DNA of 64,000 nucleotides from DASTCZ01 sp963704455 (GTDB lineage Bacteria > Acidobacteriota > Terriglobia > Acidiferrales > UBA7541). The stretch spans positions 1,426,001-1,490,000 of the forward strand of contig OY969905.1 of NCBI GenBank assembly GCA_963704455.1, written 5' to 3'. Shown in pieces: positions 26,559 through 36,172 of this stretch. The translations under genes and the position numbers were made by a program. The notes beneath the pieces are model-generated. The model was not told where the DNA came from, did no database searches, and saw nothing but the letters and a program-made list of their open reading frames with translations. Each line of letters begins with the position of its first letter. Within the stretch, counting starts at the first letter, position 1.

Positions 26559-29500
26559 CTAGTTAAGGTTAAATGTGACTTGCACTGAGTGGGAGCTCGC
26601 TCCGCTGGTTGCAGTGACGGTTACGATGTATGACGCGGGCGTCGATCCAGGATTCCCAGTGCTGACCTGGCCGCCACCGCTGCCGCCGCATCCAACCATC
26701 GCGATGCCCGTGGTAAGGAGGAGAATCGCAATCACGGCAAATCCGAATCGCTTTCGGGATGGCATGAAGAGAATCAGCAGAAGTCCCGCGAAAAGGATCA
26801 TTGCGAGAGCGCCAATCCACAAGAGTCCGAAGGGCTGTCGCGGTGAGCCGACCGGCTTGATCCACAAGCTTGAAGCCGCGGTCGTGAACATGGTCACGCT
26901 CCCCGTCCCGCTCGTCGTGGCGTTTGTCAACACCACGTTGCCCGGAGCGCTCATGGCACAGGTAGGTGGATCCGAAAGATTTAGCGGCGACACAACACTG
27001 CAACTCAAATTCACCGTTCCTGTGAATCCGTTCAAAGAAGAAACGGTGATGGTCGAACTTCCAGATAGGCCCGGAGACGAGATTGTCACCGGATTGGGAC
27101 TTGGCGGCGTGTTGCCGAGAGAGAAATCCGCTGCGCCGCCCACGGTCACCGTGTATGTCGGCGATGTGGACGGCATATAATTTGCGTCGCCCTCGTACTT
27201 TGCGATGATGCTGCCCGTGGCCGTGAGAGAGATCGCAGGGCTTGTAGCCTGCGCCGCGACGAATCCATCCGCATCCTTAGTTGCGGTCACGCCGACGGGG
27301 TTTCCAATCTGGGTTGTCCCGTTGAAAAAGGTTATCGTGCCACTGGGGGCATTGCCAACACTTCCCGATGTCGTGGCCAGGTTGGGAGTGGTGTCGACGA
27401 ACGCGGTGACATTGAACGACACATTTGCGCTGGCAGTCGTGGGCGCGTTGGGAATCGTAGGATATGTCGGAGCCTGAGTGATCGTCAGTTGGAATGGGCT
27501 GCCGACAGCAGTTGCGCTCGCCTGATAGCTCGGATCCCCCGGAAATGAAGCACTTAAACTGTGGTTCCCAGGCGCCAGAGCGGGAACCGTGGTCACCACC
27601 GCGTTTCCCGGGAAATTAAACATCGGCGTATTGAACTCCGCATACCCCGCGCTGTTAAGCGGAACGGCGGCTAGCCCGGCGCCCGAATCCGTGATGGATA
27701 TGAGACCGGTCCCCGTCTCAAATTGAAATGGACATGTCTGGTTTGGGTTCGCTTGCGTTGGGCAAGGCACCACGTGAACCGTCGTACCGACGACATCCAC
27801 GCGCACGGTCAATAGTGTGCTGCCATAGGGCAACGATGTCAGCGATGAAATTGGGGCCGTGTTCCCAGTCGCCAAGCTAGTCTCGAGCACGCTAAGCGTC
27901 GTCGTGCTTGCCTCCGGGGTTATGATCACGGGGATGGGGGTCGAATCGCTCACTCCAAAGAGCTGCCCCGCCCCGCCATTAACGCCGGGAAAGTGAGCAG
28001 TGATCGAATAAGACCCGCCAACCAGTTCAAATGTAAAAGCTCCTGCAGGTGTCACACCGTTCGCCACATTGTAAATGTCAGAGTTCCCGGTTGCTGCGTC
28101 AAAATGATCAACTCCTGCGGTGGGAGTCGTGTTTGGCGGAAACGAAGAAAATGAGCCGTTGCCGATCAGGGATACATCACCAGCATTGACCGTTCCCGAA
28201 GTTGGAGTGACAGCCGCATTCACAAAGACCTGCGTCCCATGCGGGAACGTGAATGGTTGAGCTGGACTGCAACTTGTTGGCGGGTTCGGCGTCTGTGAAA
28301 GGCAAAGGGTCGTACTGGTCGGAACAAAACTTCCCGCTTCAGCCACCCAGTTTGTAATCAGATTCGCGACGTTCACCGACCCCAGCCCGGTGGCCATGTC
28401 ATACCCGGGGGTTGTTACATAGGCTGGAGTGCTCGTGAGGGCCGTGAAGGTTGCGTTGGGCTGCGTGAGCGTCAGCGTCGGCGTATAGCAATAATTCGTG
28501 CCCGAGAAACAGGGCACAGAATTCGTGCCCTTTGTTATGTCATTGAAACTGCAGTTGGGAGAAAGGGGCGTTGCAGGGGTAAAAAGAGAAGAGTTGCAAT
28601 TCAGACCCCCCGCCGTTTGAAGGCCGAATAGCGCGTAAAGCATATAGTTGGCATTGCCCTGCTTCGCACTTTTTCCCGCATTCACCATAGCCTGGTTTAC
28701 AAGCGCCATGATGCCACCAAACACCTGCACGGAGGCGGAAGTTCCGCCTACTTCCAGGAAGGGGATAGAAGGACCCATGCAGGTTGCGCCCGCATCCGAC
28801 TGGCAGACAACGTAGAAGCTGTTGCTTTCTTCTCCGTCCGACGCAAAAAGGGACACATCAGGGATGTACCGAAACCCGCCCAATGCCGCGTTGGCGGGTG
28901 GAACGCCCAACCCGGCTTGCCAGGGCGGTGTTCCATAACCAAAGCATTCGGCACCATTAAAGAAGGCGCAGCCGCTAAACCCACCTGAGCCTCCAACAAT
29001 GTTCAGGAGGTAATCCTGGTTGGCGGGAAGGTTCGCGCAACTACCGGTTATGACGGAATTGATTTGCCCGCAGGAATTATTCCAAGGGGTCTCCGGAATG
29101 TAACTCTTCGCCGAAAGGCCGGTCCCCGCGTTGTTGGCCGCATTCCAATAAGTTGAGGGATAACCGGCGACGGTGTAATCAAAATCGGTGCCTCCCACAG
29201 CCACATCGAAGGGCGTTGAGGCGATCCCATTCACATTTACGCCCTGAAATGCCTCTGATTCGCTGTTCTCATCGTCGCAACCGGCGGAGGCGTTATCCCC
29301 CGAGGAAATGTTGACGGTGATGCCCTGCGCGGCCGCCTGCTCCCAAAGGGAAAAATAAAAATTATTCCCCGCATTTCCTATGTTTTGTTCGCAAGCCCCA
29401 AAGCTCTCGTTCATCACGGGGGCCAGGTTGTTGTCCACAACGCGCATCGCTGCCAGGTCAATGCCCGCGGTAACTTCCGTGTCGCCGGCAGTTACAAATA

Positions 29501-30536
29501 GCACCGTCGCATTCGGCGCCACTCCCCCGGTCCATTCCGTATCCAAAAGCGCCTCGGTCTCATCGCCATTAATTCCGGGATCGGCCCCATCCACGAACAC
29601 TTGCGTATGGTTTGCGCCCAAACCGAAGAGAGTGCGGAACGCCACGATGTCGTCTTGCGTGCAGCCAAGCGGAAGCACAGTCTGACTTCCCCCGACCGTA
29701 CAGATATCCGAATCCCCGATAATCGCAATGGTTTGGCCGTTGCCATTCGCTCCCGCTGGAATGTTGTAAATCTTTGCGAAATCCGCGGGGCCAAGCCCGA
29801 AGCATGTATTGTTAAAAATTGGATTGTTAAAAGCCGGGTTGATGCAATTGGGAACTGTGAATTGAGGCTTTCCTTGACCGGTAGTCTCCGCCGCGCGAAC
29901 AACTTGGCCCTTGCGAATCGCCGGCCTCTTGCGGAAATTATTCATCGTGTTCACGCCCGCGACAACGGACCCCAGCGCGGCGGGAATCGACGGGTCGGAC
30001 GCATTGGCCCAGTGTTCCTCGCCATTCACGACGTACTTGTGAATCTCCGTATGGAAAGCATTCCGGATCTGTCCGGCCGTGCCCGAGAATTCGATGAACA
30101 TCTTGCTCGTGGCCACACGGTTCACTTGAAAACCTTGCGACTCCAACCAAGCCGTCACGATCTGGATGTCGGCGTCCGCCACTCCAAATTGCTGCCCGAA
30201 CTGCCCCGGCGTAAGCCACTGATGGAAATTGGCGGAGGCTTTCGAATGCATGTTATCGATCAACTTCCGAAGCGTGGCCTCCTGATCCGGACTTCGCTGC
30301 AATACCAGCAGCATCCGCTCCGCGGGCAGGCTGTCCGGGGCGATGCCTTTGTCATTCTTCGCTCGCGCCAATGGATGTGTATTGCCCTTCAGGAGTACAA
30401 GGTTTCCCGCATTCACCTGTGCGGTGATGCGTGGCTGAACCTGGTTGTTCGTTTGTGCGAACGCTTGGAGAGTGAAAGCAAATAGGAAAGCCAGTGCTAA
30501 ATGAGCCCTCATAGCAGATCGAAAGTATTTTCGCAT
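26559..30536 (-). CDS. Pro-kumamolisin (S53 sedolisin) peptidase with Ig-like repeats
   Basis: Start ATG 30536 is chosen because it opens a standard signal peptide (MRAHLALAFLFAFTLQAFAQ follows eight residues later) after an AGGCGGGG box; the longer frame is not needed. The 1325-residue protein has the Pro-kuma_activ prodomain (about 30-190, FHQWLTPGQFGQQFGVADAD), then the S53 catalytic domain: Glu/Asp pair in DETEALLDTEWTGG, oxyanion Asp in VNISSGDNASAGC, serine in EVGGTSASVQVFGGIMALVN and a calcium site at FNDITKGTNS. Three Ig-like repeats follow, then two helices (LLWIGALAMILFAGLLLILF, FAVIAILLLTTGIAMVGCGG) and a short beta tail. Acid endopeptidase for extracellular protein, by family. The usual Pro after the serine is replaced by Val-Gln. 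Confidence 0.93.
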   Translation of the reverse strand: MRKYFRSAMRAHLALAFLFAFTLQAFAQTNNQVQPRITAQVNAGNLVLLKGNTHPLARAKNDKGIAPDSLPAERMLLVLQRSPDQEATLRKLIDNMHSKASANFHQWLTPGQFGQQFGVADADIQIVTAWLESQGFQVNRVATSKMFIEFSGTAGQIRNAFHTEIHKYVVNGEEHWANASDPSIPAALGSVVAGVNTMNNFRKRPAIRKGQVVRAAETTGQGKPQFTVPNCINPAFNNPIFNNTCFGLGPADFAKIYNIPAGANGNGQTIAIIGDSDICTVGGSQTVLPLGCTQDDIVAFRTLFGLGANHTQVFVDGADPGINGDETEALLDTEWTGGVAPNATVLFVTAGDTEVTAGIDLAAMRVVDNNLAPVMNESFGACEQNIGNAGNNFYFSLWEQAAAQGITVNISSGDNASAGCDDENSESEAFQGVNVNGIASTPFDVAVGGTDFDYTVAGYPSTYWNAANNAGTGLSAKSYIPETPWNNSCGQINSVITGSCANLPANQDYLLNIVGGSGGFSGCAFFNGAECFGYGTPPWQAGLGVPPANAALGGFRYIPDVSLFASDGEESNSFYVVCQSDAGATCMGPSIPFLEVGGTSASVQVFGGIMALVNQAMVNAGKSAKQGNANYMLYALFGLQTAGGLNCNSSLFTPATPLSPNCSFNDITKGTNSVPCFSGTNYCYTPTLTLTQPNATFTALTSTPAYVTTPGYDMATGLGSVNVANLITNWVAEAGSFVPTSTTLCLSQTPNPPTSCSPAQPFTFPHGTQVFVNAAVTPTSGTVNAGDVSLIGNGSFSSFPPNTTPTAGVDHFDAATGNSDIYNVANGVTPAGAFTFELVGGSYSITAHFPGVNGGAGQLFGVSDSTPIPVIITPEASTTTLSVLETSLATGNTAPISSLTSLPYGSTLLTVRVDVVGTTVHVVPCPTQANPNQTCPFQFETGTGLISITDSGAGLAAVPLNSAGYAEFNTPMFNFPGNAVVTTVPALAPGNHSLSASFPGDPSYQASATAVGSPFQLTITQAPTYPTIPNAPTTASANVSFNVTAFVDTTPNLATTSGSVGNAPSGTITFFNGTTQIGNPVGVTATKDADGFVAAQATSPAISLTATGSIIAKYEGDANYMPSTSPTYTVTVGGAADFSLGNTPPSPNPVTISSPGLSGSSTITVSSLNGFTGTVNLSCSVVSPLNLSDPPTCAMSAPGNVVLTNATTSGTGSVTMFTTAASSLWIKPVGSPRQPFGLLWIGALAMILFAGLLLILFMPSRKRFGFAVIAILLLTTGIAMVGCGGSGGGQVSTGNPGSTPASYIVTVTATSGASSHSVQVTFNLN

Positions 30537-30557
30537 GACCCCGCCTGATAAGGCGCG

Positions 30558-30583
30558 GCGCGCCGTAATCCAATACGGCGCGC
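30558..30583 (-). other. Perfect hairpin upstream of the S53 peptidase start
   Basis: Stem GCGCGCCGTA / TACGGCGCGC with a 6-nt loop, 22 bases before the ATG at 30536. No T-run follows on the minus strand, so it is either a 5' leader structure or a weak terminator for the PilZ pair. Confidence 0.45.
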
Positions 30584-30763
30584 AAATCGCCTGGATTCGA
30601 TTCCTGATTGTGACTTTCGGATACAGCCTCTGCCCGGCTACTTGGATGCTGGTTTCTTCCCCAAGGGTGCTTGGATGTGAGTCATTTGGTCCGGAAATGA
30701 TGAGGACGGGCAAATGCTTCCGCATGCCCCTATTAAACACGAGATCTGAAAAATCGTTGCGGA

Positions 30764-31153
30764 TTAAGAATCGTTCGGCTTCCAGTCGGAGGGTGGGAAC
30801 GATATATGCCAGAAATCGGCTGAGGGCGTTTCAAATTCAACGGGTATCTGGAATCCATCTGGGGAGCCCTGCCCCTGGCGCGTCACGCGCACGGATTTGC
30901 GCTCCTTCGTCATCTTATGTTCGATTTCGCACCGCGCCCCCGCAGGCAAATCCACTGCCGCGCAAATCATGGCGCTGTGGTCGTTGACGGAAACCGTATA
31001 TGCGGGTATGGATTCCGGCTTCCCCTTTCTGGAGTGGTGGAGCACAACGGAAATGCGAGCCATTACGCGCTGGCTCTGCCGCCTGTCTTCCGCCATTGAA
31101 ATCCCGCCGCGTTTGGAAGATCCGTGCTTCGTCGTGGACTTCGCAGCGCTCAC
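30764..31153 (-). CDS. PilZ-domain protein
   Basis: A 129-residue protein; residues 22-125 look like a PilZ fold with the RRQSQRVMARISV start, the YTVSVNDHSAMICAAVDLPA strand set and GFQIPVEFETPSADFWHISF at the end. PilZ domains bind cyclic-di-GMP through an RxxxR and a later D/NxSxxG motif; here the second motif reads VSVNDHSA, without the final glycine, so binding is uncertain. The frame starts with GTG overlapping the stop of the upstream PilZ gene (GTGA), though ATG 31096 (MAEDRRQSQR) is also possible. An output role in motility or secretion is inferred. Confidence 0.75.
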   Translation of the reverse strand: MSAAKSTTKHGSSKRGGISMAEDRRQSQRVMARISVVLHHSRKGKPESIPAYTVSVNDHSAMICAAVDLPAGARCEIEHKMTKERKSVRVTRQGQGSPDGFQIPVEFETPSADFWHISFPPSDWKPNDS

Positions 31154-31485
31154 AGTTCGAGCCCCCAGAAATCCATCTCGGGCTCGATTAGTTCAATGCC
31201 GTATTCCCAGCCTTCTACTCGCTGCTTCCCTTTCCATACGATTACGCCAGGATTGGACCTTAGGTTTGCGCGGTTGGTGATTTCCAATTGCTGCTCGACG
31301 CCAAACTCTTTGGGGATAACGGCCATGCAGCCGTAAGGGCCTACGACGCGTGTATGCACGTCCAACCGGGTCTGATCCCCTTCGCCTTTCCAGACCAATT
31401 CGACAGGAACTCTCGAGTTAACGCGCACACCGCGGCGCTTATTCTGGAACTTCGCTTCTTGGGCTACGACTCGGGAAATTGTCAC
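31150..31485 (-). CDS. PilZ-like protein
   Basis: Starting at GTG 31485 (GAGG box 7 nt upstream) the protein is 111 residues. It shows the same fold marks as its neighbour: NKRRGVRVNSRVPVELVW near the start, HTRVVGPYGCMAVIPKEF in the middle and YGIELIEPEMDFWGLEL at the end. The arginine cluster fits RxxxR. The gene is translationally coupled to the next PilZ gene. The two were probably formed by duplication. Ligand binding is not certain. Confidence 0.7.
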   Translation of the reverse strand: MTISRVVAQEAKFQNKRRGVRVNSRVPVELVWKGEGDQTRLDVHTRVVGPYGCMAVIPKEFGVEQQLEITNRANLRSNPGVIVWKGKQRVEGWEYGIELIEPEMDFWGLEL

Positions 31486-31718
31486 GACCGGCCTCAATGG
31501 GGGCGTGGCCGTCTAGCAAACCCTTGCATAATGGGCGAGATGCAACCCTCGCACGCTGACAGCCATACCCCACCACCAGCTCCCATTCTAGGAACCGGAA
31601 ACGCGCGGGGTCAATAGTACGCTTGGCCACTGAAAATAAAGGACTTAGCTGCCCGAAAGTTGCACCCTGGTACAGGTTCGCAAAACTGGGTTCTATGCAA
31701 TCCTGAGGTGTCTTCTTG

Positions 31719-34700
31719 TTATTCCGGCATTCGGACTCGCGGACTTCCAACAGAAAGCGGTCCGTCTGCGATTGCTGGTTCAGCCTTCCTTGCTCGTCTG
31801 CCGAAAAGTCTGCCGGAAAAGCCCTGAAGCTTTTCCATGTAAATGTAAAACACTGGCGTCAAATAGAGCGTCACCACCTGCGAGAAGAGCAGGCCGCCGA
31901 CTACGGAAAGCCCCAGCGGCTGCCGTGAATCGCCCCCCGCGCCGAAGCCCAGCGCGATCGGCAGCGTCCCCATCAGGGCCGCCATCGTCGTCATCATGAT
32001 GGGACGGAATCGGACCAGGCAGCCTTCGTAAATCGCTTCCGCGGCGGGTTTTCCCTGCGTGCGCTGCGCTTCGAGCGCGAAGTCAATCATCATGATGGCG
32101 TTTTTCTTTACGATTCCGATGAGCATGATGATGCCGACGAAGCCGAACAGGTTCAGCTCTTTGTGAAACAGCATCAACGTCACCAGCGCGCCGAAGCCCG
32201 CGGAAGGCAAGCCTGAAAGAATCGTGATGGGATGGATGAAGCTCTCGTACAACACGCCCAGCACGATGTAAATCACTAGGATCGCCATCAACAGCAGCAC
32301 GCCGAGGCCGGCGAAAGATCGCTCGAATGCCTGCGCCGTGCCTTGAAAGCTTGTCGTCACGTTGCTGGGCAGCGTGCGCAACCCCATGTCTCGAACGCGG
32401 TCCACAGCCTGGCTCAGTGAAACCCCGGGCTTCAAGTTGAATGAAATCGTTACGGATGGGAGCTGGCCCAGATGCGTCACGGAGAGCGGGCCCAATGTTG
32501 GCGTCAGCGTTGCGACTGTATTCAAAGGCACCAGTTGCCCGGAACCGGACCTCACGTAAAGAAGCGCCAGCGAATTCGCATCGAGCTGGTACTTCGGAAG
32601 AAGCTCCATGATCACGCGGTATTGATTGGTCGCCGCGTAAATTGTTGAGACCTGCCGGTTCCCGTAGGCAGAGTAAAGCGCGTCCTGCACTTGTTCCGCG
32701 GTCAGCCCGAGTGCGGATGCTTTGTCGCGGTCTACTGCCACGTTTATCTGGGGATTCTTGATTTGCAGGTCGCTTGTCACATCCATCAGCCCCGGCACGT
32801 CGTGCAAGGCCATTTCAAATTTCTGCGCCGAATCATAAAGCTGCTGGGTGTTCGTGCTTTGCAGCGTCATCTGGTAAAGGCTCTTGGTAAGCTGACCGCC
32901 GATTTGAATCGGTGGCGGGTTCTGCAGGAACACGCGGATCCCTGGAACCGCGGCCATTTGCGGGCGAAGCTGGTTCATGATTTCGTCCACGCTCGGCCTG
33001 CCCGGAATCGGCCTGATGAGAAGAAACACAATCCCCTGATTCACGTTTCCGAACCCGACGAATGACATCACGTTCTCCACGTACGGGTTCTTTTGGATGA
33101 TCGCGTTCAATTCCGCCTGGTGTTTCACCATCGCTTCATACGAGATCCCCTGCGCGGCCTCCGTGAACCCGAAGATGGAGCCGTTGTCCACGCTCGGCAG
33201 GAAACCCTTCGGCATTTGCCTGAAAAGGAAAACGGTCGCTCCCAGAATCACGAAAGAAAACATCAGCGTGGCGAAGCGGTGCCGCAAGGCCGCCCGCAGC
33301 GTGACGTCATAAACATGCGTAAGGCCATCCTGAATGCGCTCAAAAAAGTTGAACAGCGCGCCATGCTTCTGGTCTTTTGGCGGACGGAGATAGCGGCTGC
33401 AAAGCATCGGAGTAAGCGTCAGCGACACAAATCCCGAAACCAGAATCGCGGAAATGATTGTCACCGAAAATTCGTGCAGCAGCCGGCCAATGATCCCGCC
33501 CATGAACAATACGGGAATGAAAACCGCGGCCAGAGAGATCGTCATCGAGAGAATCGTGAAGCCGATCTCCTTGGACCCGTTCAACGCCGCTTCGAGCGCG
33601 CTTTCGCCGTGCTCCATGTGTCGCACGATGTTTTCGAGCATCACAATCGCGTCGTCCACCACGAAACCGACCGAAAGCGTAAGCGCCATCAGTGAAAGGT
33701 TGTCTATCGAATAGTCGAGCAGGTACATCACCGCGAATGTGCCCACGATGGACATCGGCAGCGCAAGGCTCGGAATCACCGTCGCGGAAACGTTTCGCAG
33801 GAAAAGGAATATGACCATCACCACCAGTCCGACGGTCAACAACAACGTGAATTTCACATCGTTCACGGACTCGCGGATGGAGATTGACCGGTCATAAAGA
33901 GTGTCCAGCCGTATCGAAGGCGGCATCGCCTCCCGGAACGTTGGCAACAGCGCGTTGATGCTGTTCACCGTCGCCACCGTATTTGTTCCCGGTTGCTTCT
34001 GGATCCCCAACACCACCGACCGCGTGTTATTGAACCAGCCGGCAATCTTGTCGTTCTCCACGCTGTCGAGCACCCGCCCTAAGTCGGCCAGCCGCACGGG
34101 CGATCCATTGCGATAGGTAATCACGAGCGGCTCGTATGACTTCGCATCAAATAGTTGCCCATTTTCTTGCACGGTCACCGCTTGATGCGGACCCCAGAGA
34201 GTCCCGGTGGGAAGATTTACGTTGCCATTGGCCACCGCGGAGTACACATCGTTGATCCCGATCTGGCGCGTGGCCATCTCGTCCGGGTCAAGCTGAATGC
34301 GCACCGCATATTTCTGCGAACCATACACCTGCACTTGCGCGACGCCGCTGACCATCGAGATGCGCTGCGCCATAAAATTTTCCGCGTATTCGTCCACCGT
34401 GGAAAGCGGAAGTGTAGGGGAACTCAGCGCCAAATAGAGGATCGGCTGATCGGCCGGATTTACTTTTTTGAAGGAAGGCGGTGTCGGCATCCCCAACGGA
34501 AGAAATGCCGCGGCCTGCGTCATCGCCGCTTGCACGTCCTGCGCCGCCGCGTCCAAATTCCGCTCCAGCGTAAATTGCAGCGTGATCGTTGAGCTCCCCA
34601 GAGTGTTTATGGAAGTCATCGAATCCAGGCCCGCAATTGTCGAGAATTGCTTCTCGAGCGGCAGCGCCACCGATGACGCCATGTTGTCTGGATTCGCGCC

Positions 34701-34856
34701 CGGCAGCAGCGCGGTCACCTGAATGGTCGGAAAGTCCACATTGGGGAGGTCGCTGACGGGAAGCAGACGATAGCCCGCCGCTCCAAACAGGAGAATGGCG
34801 AACATCACCAGCGCTGTCGCCACCGGCCGCCGAATAAAGAGTTCCGCGATATTCAT
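31719..34856 (-). CDS. RND efflux pump, inner-membrane transporter (HAE1/MdtB-type)
   Basis: A 1045-residue RND transporter of normal length. It begins NIAELFIRRPVATALVMFAI, has the PN2/porter text (LPNVDFPTIQVTALLPGANP, ADQPILYLALSS) and the TM4 proton-relay aspartates (VGFVVDDAIVMLENIVRH). The second half repeats the layout (GFGNVNQGIVFLLIRPIPGR, FGALVTLMLFHKELNLFGFV, GIVKKNAIMMIDFALEAQRT, DSRQPLGLSVVGGLLFSQVV). The family exports drugs and lipophilic compounds as a trimer with a membrane-fusion protein. It is the last gene of a tetR-MFP-RND set; no outer-membrane channel gene is next to it. Substrate unknown. Confidence 0.95.
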   Translation of the reverse strand: MNIAELFIRRPVATALVMFAILLFGAAGYRLLPVSDLPNVDFPTIQVTALLPGANPDNMASSVALPLEKQFSTIAGLDSMTSINTLGSSTITLQFTLERNLDAAAQDVQAAMTQAAAFLPLGMPTPPSFKKVNPADQPILYLALSSPTLPLSTVDEYAENFMAQRISMVSGVAQVQVYGSQKYAVRIQLDPDEMATRQIGINDVYSAVANGNVNLPTGTLWGPHQAVTVQENGQLFDAKSYEPLVITYRNGSPVRLADLGRVLDSVENDKIAGWFNNTRSVVLGIQKQPGTNTVATVNSINALLPTFREAMPPSIRLDTLYDRSISIRESVNDVKFTLLLTVGLVVMVIFLFLRNVSATVIPSLALPMSIVGTFAVMYLLDYSIDNLSLMALTLSVGFVVDDAIVMLENIVRHMEHGESALEAALNGSKEIGFTILSMTISLAAVFIPVLFMGGIIGRLLHEFSVTIISAILVSGFVSLTLTPMLCSRYLRPPKDQKHGALFNFFERIQDGLTHVYDVTLRAALRHRFATLMFSFVILGATVFLFRQMPKGFLPSVDNGSIFGFTEAAQGISYEAMVKHQAELNAIIQKNPYVENVMSFVGFGNVNQGIVFLLIRPIPGRPSVDEIMNQLRPQMAAVPGIRVFLQNPPPIQIGGQLTKSLYQMTLQSTNTQQLYDSAQKFEMALHDVPGLMDVTSDLQIKNPQINVAVDRDKASALGLTAEQVQDALYSAYGNRQVSTIYAATNQYRVIMELLPKYQLDANSLALLYVRSGSGQLVPLNTVATLTPTLGPLSVTHLGQLPSVTISFNLKPGVSLSQAVDRVRDMGLRTLPSNVTTSFQGTAQAFERSFAGLGVLLLMAILVIYIVLGVLYESFIHPITILSGLPSAGFGALVTLMLFHKELNLFGFVGIIMLIGIVKKNAIMMIDFALEAQRTQGKPAAEAIYEGCLVRFRPIMMTTMAALMGTLPIALGFGAGGDSRQPLGLSVVGGLLFSQVVTLYLTPVFYIYMEKLQGFSGRLFGRRARKAEPAIADGPLSVGSPRVRMPE

Positions 34857-34945
34857 TGCTTAGCCCGGTTCCCCGCCGTCATCCCACAAAATCGTGCGGC
34901 GCCATCAATTTGCGCCCATTAGGTGCAGCAGTCCGTTTGCGGCAA

Positions 34946-36106
34946 TCAGTGTGCGGTCGTCGAAGCGCCTGGGGAATTTTGCTTCGCTCCGCCCTGAGTC
35001 GCGTCCGCCAAAATGGATACTTTTGAGCCCGGAATCAATCGTAGTTGTCCGTCCGTCACAACGGTTTCCCCCGGCTTCACGCCCTTCTCGATCACCGTGA
35101 AACCTTCAGTCGTCCGGCTGGTCGTCACATTGCGCGATTCCGCCGTTCCGTCATCGCCAATTACAAATATGAATTGGCCATTCTGCCCCGTCTGCAACGC
35201 TTGCGACGGTACCACCGTGGCGTTCGTGATGGCCGACAGTGTGAGCACTGTGTTGACGTATTGCCCCGGCCACAGCCGTCGCTTCTCGTTCGCAAACGTG
35301 GCCTTCAGGCGAATCGTCCCCGTCGTGATGTCCACCGTGTTATCCACAAACGTGACCGTCCCCATTTCCGGCGCTCCAGGGTCACTTGGAATCGTCGCCT
35401 GCACGTGCAGCGTGCTTTCCAACATATATTTCTTGATGTTCGCCAGATATGTCTCCGGCACCGAAAAATCGAGGTAGATCGGCGAAATCTGGTTGATCAC
35501 AATCAGCACGGGCACGTCATTCGCCTTCACCAAGTTGCCCGGCTTCACTTGATAGCTTCCCGTGCGCCCGTCAATCGGCGAACTAATTGTGCAGTATTCG
35601 AGGTTGAGCTTGGCGTAGTCCACCGCAGCCTGGTCTGCTTTCACGGTCGCTTCCGCCGCATCGGCAGTGCTCGTCGCTTGTTCTGCCTGCTCGCGGGAAA
35701 TCACTCCTTGGGAGAATAAATTCGAGTAGCGGCCGGCTTCCGCCCGCGCGTTGATTGCCGTCGCTTTGTCCTTTGCCATGTTTGCCTGCGTTTGTTCCAG
35801 CGCCGCCTCAAATGGCTTGCGGTCAATCACGAACAGCAAATCGCCCTTTTTTACGTCCTGCCCTTCCGCGAAATGGATGGACTGAAGCTCTCCCGCAACA
35901 AGCGGCTTCACCGACACCGTCGCAAACGCCTCGACGTTGCCGATTGCCGTCACTTGTATGGGCACGGTTCGCGTCTCAGCCTTCGCGACCCGCACCGGGA
36001 TCGCTGGCGGCGGCCCCGCGGCAACCTGCTTCTTCTCGCATCCGCCCGCAAGCATCAGGCAAACAGCCGCCATGGCGACGTTAATGAGATGGGTTTTTCG
36101 GTGCAT
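34946..36106 (-). CDS. RND efflux membrane-fusion lipoprotein
   Basis: A 386-residue periplasmic adaptor with a lipobox (CLMLAGGCEKK, Cys about residue 23). Domains in order: beta-barrel/lipoyl start (VKPLVAGELQSIHFAEGQDV, KKGDLLFVIDRKPFEAALEQ), alpha-hairpin (about 105-160, NARAEAGRYSNLFSQGVISR), second lipoyl half (CTISSPIDGRTGSYQVKPGN) and membrane-proximal domain ending NVTTSRTTEGFTVIEKGVKP. It links the inner-membrane pump, encoded 89 bp downstream, to an outer-membrane channel that is not in this window. Confidence 0.94.
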   Translation of the reverse strand: MHRKTHLINVAMAAVCLMLAGGCEKKQVAAGPPPAIPVRVAKAETRTVPIQVTAIGNVEAFATVSVKPLVAGELQSIHFAEGQDVKKGDLLFVIDRKPFEAALEQTQANMAKDKATAINARAEAGRYSNLFSQGVISREQAEQATSTADAAEATVKADQAAVDYAKLNLEYCTISSPIDGRTGSYQVKPGNLVKANDVPVLIVINQISPIYLDFSVPETYLANIKKYMLESTLHVQATIPSDPGAPEMGTVTFVDNTVDITTGTIRLKATFANEKRRLWPGQYVNTVLTLSAITNATVVPSQALQTGQNGQFIFVIGDDGTAESRNVTTSRTTEGFTVIEKGVKPGETVVTDGQLRLIPGSKVSILADATQGGAKQNSPGASTTAH

Positions 36107-36172
36107 GAAACCTCATTCGCAGGAACTTCCGCCCTTTTTTTGAGCGAATCCATCTATTTTCTTTATTTGGCT

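Noticed and set aside
31636..31649. AATAAAGGACTTAG piece upstream of the PilZ pair, matching the end of an array unit
   Set aside because: Only 14 bases match and no second unit or hairpin accompanies it, so it cannot be called a further copy.
33093..33695. 200-codon plus-strand frame inside the RND pump gene
   Set aside because: Antisense shadow of a strongly conserved transporter; composition is Arg/His-rich as expected from GC-biased complement.
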